NCBI GenBank assembly: GCA_963978545.1
Contig: OZ021733.1
Coordinates: 36,065,424-36,129,423 of the forward strand
DNA from: Linyphia triangularis
Taxonomy: Eukaryota; Arthropoda; Arachnida; Araneae; Linyphiidae
Direction of reading: 5' to 3'
Length of the DNA stretch: 64,000 bases
Both the position numbers and the translations under genes were made by a program. Shown piece after piece: positions 56,018 through 64,000 of the stretch (its first letter is position 1; each line of letters begins with the position of its first letter). Below the pieces are notes generated by a model, which saw nothing but the letters and a program-made list of their open reading frames with translations, made no database searches and was not told the DNA's origin.

Positions 56018-59000
56018 ATGGAGTCCCCTTTTACTTTACAACATTTGATTGTTCATTTATACTAACTACAATTGCATTTCATTAGTATTCATATGTATAT
56101 TGTACTTCATAAAATGTCTTACATTGTTGTTTGAAATATTGTACCTTATAACTGTTCATTATAAATTCATGTGTTTAGTCCAATGTTTCTTTGCCTCAAA
56201 TTATTTTAAATTCAATTTTCAATTATTTCAAATTATTTTTGCCTCAATTATTTTTACATCATAAAATATGGTGAAAATTTAGCATAACCCCTCTCAAGAA
56301 TGACAGATATAATTTTTTTTTTATTATAATTTGCATTCTACTAGCAAAGAAAAACTTTGGAATGAAGAAACATACAACTAAATATTAAAGAATATGAAAT
56401 TGCTTTGTTTAAAATAATGTTAACTTTAAAGGCTGGATAAAAACTAGCACAACTCCTGGGGAAAATATTAAATTTTTATATTAGATTTTCTTTTGTACAA
56501 GTAATCAAAATATTTTTATTAAAGATATAGCTTTGTTCTAACTTGCATTATGATTTTAAAGCATGTTTCAAACTTTTATGTAGAGTGTATTGAAAATGTC
56601 TTGTTTGTTTTACTCTTTAATCAGATGTTGTTCTGCTATGATGTTGCATTTCTTTCTTAATATGTAATCACAAAAATAGTTAAGCTTTCAACTATTATAA
56701 CACAAAATTAACTATTTTCACTTAATTTATCAATCTATGAGTTCAATGCTTTGAATATATTTTAGATTTATTTACAGCATTAAGTCTTAGCTATGTCTTA
56801 ACAAAGTCTTAGCACAAAGCCTGAACTTGTGTGTATCTATTTACTAAGTTCCAGTTTAGAATAATTTTTTTTAGCTGTAAAAATCTTTTTGATGGAAGCT
56901 TAGTGCTCCTGTGAAGTTAACGTGTTAGTTGAAATTTATTTGTTGAATTAGGGATCCTCAACAAACACCAAAATTTTTAATTAAATGAATGACTGTTGAG
57001 TTCTGAGATTGAATGGTCCTCATATTCGAATAGTAGATGCTCTAAGGGTTTTTTTATCCAGTTTCAGCTTCAATATATGTTATTGTATGGGAGTAAAACA
57101 ATCCATAAACTGAATAAAAATTTTCAAATTCAGTGACAACATTCATACTTATAAATACTGTATGGTTTCAGAATCTCAAAAAACTTGGCCCTTTGGGGCT
57201 CGCAACTTGTGAGTATAGGCTTGGCAAACCTGAAGTACCATAGATGGGCCTAGCATTATTCCTTTTTGCTAAGGCCCTAACGTTTACGTTGTTTTGTGGA
57301 TTATATTTTGTTTTGAACAAAAATTTAATTTTTTTTTTTAAGTTTGCATCCTGATTTTTTTTTTTTTTTTTTTTTTTTGTGAATATTTGGTATTTCCATA
57401 TTCTTCTTCAGTTTGCCATTTCAAATATACTTTAAACTATTTTTAAATTTGCCAGTTTTATGGCCTGAACATTTGTTGAAATTAATCCAACAATTGCAGG
57501 AAAATGGGATCCTGGGATTCCTGCCGCATTCCATTTGTCAATCGATTGGTGGTACCATAATCTCGTGATTGTTGACTACTATCGGGTTAGGAGTGAGTGG
57601 TCCAGGTGGTTGGCCACACAGAATCACTTTAACTACTCAAAACGACCTCGGTGTACTACCCCTTAGCAAACCATGGTGGTTGCTGCCCTTTCTGGGCTCG
57701 GTGGTGGGCAGGGACATACATGGAGCTTTGAATTATTATAAATCTGACTTTTTATTATTCCTTGTGCCCCACAAGATACCTGAATTCCCAAGTTACAAAA
57801 ACAAATTCTTGAAATCCAAGACGACAATAATACCAAAAATTTGACATCTCCAATAAACGAATAATCTTTTCTTATAAAATATTCAGAGTCTAACGAATTG
57901 GGCAAAATATTTCCCTTTTTTTATTTAAAAGGGGATAAATGGCATTTTTCGGAAATGAATCCAAAACTATTGAACTACAATCTGGCAACTTTAAAGCCTA
58001 TTCTAAGGAAAATTTATGACTGCACAAAAGTCCGACCCCCCCCCCCTTTTCCTTCTTATCAGAAACTATGCTTATTCAAACACAATGAATAAAATTCAAA
58101 ATTTCCCAGTCTCATCAAGAAGCCTTTTGCAGCTATTTTAGCGTCCCTCTTGGAATTTAAAATTGTGATTCGCCATGTTGTCAATCAATAAGTGATTTAG
58201 AATTTAAAGCCATCCTAATTTTTAAATTCAACACAACTTTTTTAAAATTTGCACCCAATTGCATACCTTAAAATCTTGCCAAATTCGATGGGTTGTGGGA
58301 ACGAATCACTGCTTCGGAACTCTGCAATCTCCGTTTTCAAAAAAAAGTTTACTTTGTAGCAGTTACGTTAAATAGTCTGTCAATTCTCGTATTACCTGAT
58401 AATAGTATTTTTTTTTTAAATTCGAGGCAAAAATGCTAGGCAGCTTCCTTTGAAAGGCATTAGGAAAAAGCATTACCTCTTAGAAATTCAAAATCATATT
58501 TACCATAACCATATTTTGGACCACTACAGCCCTCGCATATGTCCTGCAGCAAGAAATATCCAAATCCCACCTACCCACCAAATCCAATTTCTCCATTAGA
58601 AGCCAATATTATAATTTTCAATAGAGACGTTTCGGAAACACCTCTTCATCACAAATTTTTGAGAATTTCCATTTAGAAAACAATTTATTCACTTTACTAT
58701 CTTGTTGAAGCCTTTAATTCAATACACAAAGACAATATTACACTTATGTCACCCAATGAAAAAATGCATCTCTTATGAATGTAAAAATTAATCCATAAAA
58801 ATGAAATTTTTTATATAAATCTTTTAACGCATATAAAAGATTTATAGTGGCAACAGAAACATGTGTATTAACAGTCTTTTATTGATAACCCCCAAAACTT
58901 CATAAAATGCAATGCCATTGACAACTAGTCTATCTGTCTACCAAGTTTCATCTTGACTTGATGACGGAAAAGTGGATTAATTACCCTTCCACAGATTTGC

Positions 59001-60395
59001 CCGCCACAAGCAAACAAAATCAAAAGTTAATATAAAAGGTTTAAAAACGAACTAACAATAGTGACTGGGAGTTAATTTTAAGCAAAATTTTAAGTTTAAC
59101 TTTTTTATGTTAAAAAAATGCAAATCACTGAGATCCAGTGTAACAGGTCAAACAGTATATGCTGAAAAATGAACCCAGAAAAACAAAGTTTTTATGTATC
59201 TCTTATTTACCTTACTAACTTGTATGTGCAATTACAACTTATTTAAGCTATTTGAAGAAAAGTATTCCCAAACATATGGCAAAAATTGGTAGTGTTCAGA
59301 TGCATTTCCAAAAATTGCTTGAGAATAATTTTTTAAACTCCTTTTTTTGAGTTCCAAACCCAAAGCATTTCTCTTAAAAATGTCCTCCAGGCCAGTAAGG
59401 TGTTCTCATCTGGCCTCTCGCAACCATTACTTAAGTACTCTTTACTTCTTTTTAAATCGAATATATAGTATTTAGTTTCAGAATAGAAAAATAAACGTTA
59501 AAAAAATGAGTGCCAACTTATTTTTTGCCATTTAAATGCATTTGTACCTAGTCCTTTGGTAAACTTCGGATACGTACTATTGTAATCTGAATCAAAGTCT
59601 CAACCCACAAATTCCAAATTTTCCTATTTCCTCTCATTGTGCTAACCACACAACTATTAAAAAAGGGTCTCAAGGCCAAGAGAAGTCACTGGACACTTAA
59701 TGAGATAACATTCCTGTTCCTCCATTTTGGGGGGGCAGTGGAGAAAAGAGCATCCGGTGTATCCCTCCACCACCCCTTGTGATCAGACTCGGAGAGGAAA
59801 TTTCGATCCCATTTCTCAGCTTTGGTTTCAGACATGGGCGAATTTAGAGGTCAATCAAGGGGAGTGTGATTATGACCGAGAGTGTTTACAATGAAGGTGA
59901 TGGTTTGTCCACTTGAGGGAGAGGGGGTGTATCATCAATTAGTATGATACTACCAGTGCTCAATGAAAGATAGAAGATATATGGTTTGTCCATCCTCTTT
60001 TGAGCCCCATATAACAAATTACCCCGAAAATGTAATAAAAAATTAAATTATAAACATTTAGTATTTTTATTAGATAAAAAATATTTAAGAGCACAAAACT
60101 ATATAATTCATGCAGATCAGGTGAAGTGTAAAAAGTTCAACAATCCTGAAAATTCAACTTTTTTTATACAAGTTAGTTTACCAATATATTCAACATCATA
60201 AGTTATTTCATGCAAAAAAAAGGCGGCAGATCTTTTAACAACTTTAGACAACACTGCAGGTATTTAAAACTCTATATTCAAAAGGCCTTAATAATTTCCA
60301 AAGTTAAACAATGCTTTTCAACTCTGTTTGACATTACGTTAGTAAATTAAAATATAAGTTACATAAACTTGTGTGGAACATAGTACAACTTTTAA
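56018..60395. other. TSEN2 3' UTR and intergenic sequence
   Basis: No gene is supported. There is a T-run at about 57,356-57,379 and a C-run at 58,028-58,037. A GC-richer patch at about 57,500-57,730 has a 91-codon open frame with no motif. The rest is AT-rich and shows nothing recognisable. Confidence 0.5.
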
Positions 60396-60704
60396 TTGCA
60401 CTATAATATTGATCATTACATTCAAATTCGATATGGTATTGCTTACTGTTTTCTTATTTTCCTTCAATTAAATGAAAATGGAGAGTTGGGCGATATTTTT
60501 GGCAATACTTTTTACATGGGACAAGAAAAAGAAACGGCGACATTGGTGATGATAGTCAATAGACATTACACTGTCCTTTCTTGTGCGAAAAATAGAAAAA
60601 TATCAATCATTGATGGACGATGCTCAAGGGCAGAGATCTCTGTGTTAAAGACACTCAACAACACTGTTTTTCAACTTTTAGCTCATTTCTACGGGGATTT
60701 TTGA
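60396..60704 (+). CDS. Unidentified 102-codon open frame
   Basis: An open frame on the plus strand without a good ATG at its start. It reads protein-like in its second half: GDIFGNTFYMGQEKE, LVMIVNRHYTVLSCAKN and ISIIDGRCSRAEIS, with mixed hydrophobic and polar residues and little low complexity. It may be an exon or remnant of a larger gene. I recognise no family. The inverted repeat that begins at 60,751 lies close downstream, so it could also be transposon-borne. Confidence 0.3.
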   Translation: MHYNIDHYIQIRYGIAYCFLIFLQLNENGELGDIFGNTFYMGQEKETATLVMIVNRHYTVLSCAKNRKISIIDGRCSRAEISVLKTLNNTVFQLLAHFYGDF

Positions 60705-61003
60705 GGTGAGGATGATTAAGAGGCATTAGATTCATGATTTCACCCTTGAGCGAATGCGCGATTTTGATGGCAACCTTATTGGTAGATCCCATGGCTGCCA
60801 CTAACCCGCACACAAAATTTGAACATCGTAGGTCAATTCGTTCAGGAGTTATGCTGACCACGTACACATGGACATTTTATCTAGACCACTTTTTTTAATC
60901 AGGATGTTTAAAAATTTGGAGAAATGAAAAAAAAAAAAAATAATAATTTTTTTTTTTACTGAATGCTATACTTTCATTGCCTTATGTATACATATGGGTA
61001 ATT

Positions 61004-61261
61004 CAGGGGCGTAGCCAGAATTTTTTTTGGGAGAGGATTGGACATTATAACTCGGCAAATCAGAACAATAATTTTTGTTATGAATGGCAAATACATTTAG
61101 TTGCAAGTACTTTTCCTACGTATGTTTAGATATTAAAAAATTTAAGTAAATTTACCATTTTAAATTTAAAAAAAAAATCCTTTGTTTTTTGCGTTCTGAT
61201 AGCAAACTGAAATATTTTGGGAGGGATATATCTCCATATCCCTCCCCCGGCTATGCGCCTG
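61004..61261. mobile_element. hAT MITE with perfect 8-bp TSD
   Basis: CAGGGGCGTAGCCAGAATT at the left pairs with CCCGGCTATGCGCCTG at the right. The octamer GGGTAATT is duplicated exactly on both sides (60,996-61,003 and 61,262-61,269). CAG...CTG ends with an 8-bp duplication are diagnostic of hAT elements. It is 258 bp with no coding capacity. Confidence 0.9.
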
Positions 61262-61269
61262 GGGTAATT

Positions 61270-62060
61270 GAAAGTAAAAACGTGTTTGTATGTGATTCTC
61301 AATATTTTGGAAAGAAGTTAAAAACAACATGCAACTCACTTTAAACTGTTAAGGATAAATGATTTATAATTTAAAAAAGTAATTTTGTTCGACATTGTCA
61401 AAGAGTTTTTATGATTTTGAAATGAATATGAAAGAGTGCAGATACAAGGCTTATACTAGCAAAATCAGTTTATTTTTATAAGAATTATATATTTTATTAT
61501 TATCTATCAAAATATTACTTTGATAATTGCATACACTATCAAATATCAGTGGGTAGGATAAATTCCTTCTTCTGATCATTCAGACAAAAATGAAATATTC
61601 AAATATTTGGGGGGGGGGGGGGGGATGTATATATAAACAAAAATATTGTTAATGAAATGTTACATTTTGTGAAATAAGGAGTGAAATTTAAAAATTCTTA
61701 CTATGGTTATATATTACTGTCAATTATCTTGCACTGTCAGAACACCAATTGAACACACGAAAATCGCCAACTCCATCGCAAGAATTGACCATTCCACTCA
61801 ATTTCACCCCAGAGTAGAGGTATTTTAATTATTTAATACCCACATGAGTATCGTGGTGATGTGAAAGGGAGAAAACTGGTATGACCCCTTGAGTTTTATG
61901 GCTTTGTTTGTGTGTATCCTAAGTTTTCAAATTCAAGGTTACCCAAAGAAGGGGTAATTTTTTGTTCCCTTCAAGTCTGAAGATCTTGTGGAGAGAACGC
62001 GATAACATATTTCTTGGTCCTTCTAATTTAGCAATAGTGTCTTGATAAAAAATTTTTTTC
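61270..62060. other. Non-coding interior of the inverted repeat
   Basis: AT-rich with a G-run at 61,610-61,623. No gene seen. Confidence 0.5.
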
Positions 62061-62874
62061 CATTTCTCCACGTTTTGGAACATCCTGATTTCAAAAAAGT
62101 GATCTAGAAAAAGATATGTGTGTGTGTCTGTGGTCAGCATAACTCCCGAACAAAATGATCTACGATGTTCAAATTTGGTATGTGGGTTGCTGGTGGCCAT
62201 GAGGCCTACCATTAAGGTTTTCGTCAAAATCACGCATGCGCATAAGGTAGCTGCGATTGAAAAATATCATATTTTTTAATGACTGCTAAAAATGGCGTAA
62301 AAAATTAAAAAACGAATGCCTTCAACACCATTGAGCTAAAAAATACGGAACTGGAGTGCTGACTGAGCGTGCCGAAACCGAATCACACCCTTTAGCGAGT
62401 GTGCTAATACCTCAAGGCAAAAGCGAAGAACGGGAAGGAGAAAAGTAGTTCCTCCCCATAGTTTCATGCATTGATAATTATGGGTGAAGTTTTGGCTCTT
62501 CACTTGCAATCAGCAAATTTTATACAGAAACAAATTATTTTTCATTGGAATAGAATTCTTGCTTCCAAAGTCAGGATATTAAAGTATTATTTTTATTGGA
62601 AGTTATACTGTTTATATGAGAATGGAAATGTGCCAAATCAAGCAAAATAGAAATTTAGCTTACGGGATCTAACTTATTTGCCATGTTTACAAGATAGAAA
62701 TTCTTTTATGGATATTCGGGAAATTGGGCCAAGTATGTGAATTTAATTCAAATGCATATTTTAGCTCTTTGAGGCACGGCGGAATTAAAAATATCCCACC
62801 TTTTTAAAGCACAGTACTGCATTTTGAGGCTTTTTTAAAACCACACCAAAACAGTACAATAGCTACATACACAA

Positions 62875-63215
62875 TAGGGTGGATCGAAAAAAAAAATTTC
62901 AGAATTTCAAATCCGACCTATGGGGAAAAGATGTTCTATGATACGTAGATACATGGAAAAATAATTAAAAAAAATTAAATTTTAAGTTCAGTACTGCCAC
63001 AAGGAGGATGAAGTTTACGTATTTGAGCTTTTTTATAGCAAAAAGTCAAGTCAATTGAATTTTTTTTTTTAAGAATTGCAAAACCTACCTGTACGGAAAA
63101 GATGTTCTGAGGTACATTAATTAAGAGAAAAATAAAATAAAATAATAAATTTTATGTTAAGCTCTTTGCAAGGGGGATGAAGTTTTGGTATTTACGCTTT
63201 ATAATGGTAAAATGT
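62875..63215 (+). mobile_element. Element terminus TAGGGTGGATCG with tandem 171-bp unit
   Basis: TAGGGTGGATCGAAAAAA resembles the element B terminus TAGGGCGTATCGAAAAAA. Inside, a block with GGAAAAGATGTTCT is repeated at 62,924 and 63,095 (171 bp apart), each followed by TA..T..GTACAT/ACATGG and AAGGGGGATGAAG-like text. Two diverged tandem units are therefore present. Confidence 0.5.
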
Positions 63216-63533
63216 CAAAGTGATTTTTGTTTAAGTGAAACAGGCCTTTAGTACTTTTAAATGTTTATTGGAATGAGAGGACATATACTAAATGGTTACT
63301 TTAGAATATATTACAGCTTCTTAAGAATTAAATCAAGAAAAATAAAAAAATCTCCGGAATTACGGTAAACGGTAATCACGTTTGGTGTTGAAAACTGGCT
63401 TGAGGTTTCGTGATTCCAGGCTATTTCTTTTTAACCCATCTCCTGTATGATCAGCTTACAGCAGAAAATGCTTCTGTGACTATTCGTTCTGTAGCTTAAA
63501 TACGACAGGGATACCCCTTGATAGTAGGTAATG

Positions 63534-64000
63534 CTATAGTATTGCCGTAGAAATGATTGCTGGGTTTACTATTGCTCCTGAAATCATGTCATCACTAAAT
63601 CGTTCTGTCACATTCTCCCACTTAATCAAGTTCACATAATCTGTCACACAAGTGTCAAAAGTTGGTATGTTTAAGATACGGATATTAATCGCTAAAAGGG
63701 TTTGGGTTGCAGCAGACCGTTTGACTTTGAGCAAATTCAAAATTCTTTGGAGGACCGATTCCTTTGTGTTATTTCTGTTGTCAGCTATCATTGATATCAG
63801 GATATTTTCAGGAAAGCCCAAACCCCCGTTTCAAAAATTACTGGATCAATGACTTTCTTCAAATCAATTGAGAAATAACGGGATAGAAAGATTGATTAAT
63901 GCAAATGCTCTGCACCATAGATTACCGATTGTTTGGTTTTGATCTTGAATCACATAGGTGCCTAGACTTTTACGATGAATGTAATTAATGTCACTAAAGC
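63534..64000 (-). pseudogene. C-terminal part of the same repetitive protein family as 5,964-7,510
   Basis: Reading from the window edge on the minus strand: YGAEHLH (then an in-frame stop), SRYFSIDLKKVIDPVIFETG, a frameshift at the G-run near 63,825, then GFPENILISMIADNRNN and FDTCVTDYVNLIKWENVTE, open to a stop at 63,534. From memory these blocks (SRYL..LK.VIDPVI..NGFFGHPENIL.SMI and DY..LI.W) form the C-terminal half of the repetitive arthropod 'uncharacterized' family whose N-terminal half occurs in element B. The gene is cut by the window edge. Confidence 0.6.

Larger units (their letters stand above)
60751..62242. repeat. Inverted-repeat pair, arms about 175 bp
   Basis: The left arm 60,751-60,925 (GCGCGATTTTGATGGCAACC ... 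CAGGATGTTTAAAAATTTGG) and right arm 62,061-62,242 (CATTTCTCCACG ... GTCAAAATCACGCATGCGC) are diverged reverse complements, sharing AACATCGTAG, TATGCTGACCAC and GGTGGCCATG-like blocks. They may be the ends of one old element of about 1.5 kb or two copies of one repeat. Confidence 0.7.

Noticed and set aside
57569..57844. 91-codon frame at 57.6 kb as a gene
   Set aside because: No ATG support in context, no motif, and an overlapping minus-strand frame of equal quality.

Overview
This is an AT-rich window of a eukaryotic nuclear genome, most likely an arthropod and probably an arachnid. The clues are one clearly recognisable intron-containing housekeeping gene, long introns packed with DNA transposons, a tRNA-derived SINE with an end sequence I associate with spiders (recollection, not checked), and Gypsy, Tc1, Merlin/ISXO2-like, piggyBac-like and hAT-like elements. 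Nothing bacterial is present.

Layout. 1-2.9 kb: SINE copies and a nested pair of TTAA-flanked (piggyBac-like) miniature elements. 2,929-18,263: one decayed Ty3/Gypsy LTR retrotransposon (4-bp target duplication GTAT, tRNA-Leu primer-binding site). Its 5' LTR is split by two nested inverted-repeat elements. The second of these (5,239-7,878, terminal repeats of about 330 bp) carries a broken ORF of a repetitive arthropod protein family. About 5.1 kb of foreign DNA, including a complete CAGGG-ended element at 11,505-14,442, sits in pol where the reverse transcriptase core should be. 18.3-23.9 kb: non-coding, with small MITEs. 23.9-25.2 kb: an array of degenerate copies of the 3' end of the next gene. 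25,792-26,724 (minus): an intronless orphan gene of 310 codons.

27,411-56,017 (plus): a complete eight-exon TSEN2 gene, the catalytic subunit of the tRNA-splicing endonuclease, 344 codons, with the Tyr/His/Lys catalytic triad intact and one GC-AG intron. It is divergent from the orphan gene across a 686-bp shared upstream region. Its introns hold a 177-bp satellite inside a Merlin-like element, CAGGG-ended elements, a decayed Tc1 transposon with intact ends, palindromic CCATATGG clusters and an unassigned segment with splice-like signals.

56-64 kb: gene-poor, with a hAT MITE bearing a perfect 8-bp duplication, a large inverted repeat, and at the right edge (minus strand) the C-terminal part of the same repetitive protein family seen at 6-7.5 kb, close to a similar element terminus.

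Only two loci look like functional genes: TSEN2 and the orphan gene. All other coding matter is transposon-derived and broken. The most interesting points are the long-TIR element family (a candidate under-described DDE transposon), the tandem decayed 3' ends beside the orphan gene, and the satellite within a transposon. All homology calls come from recognising motifs by eye; no search was run.
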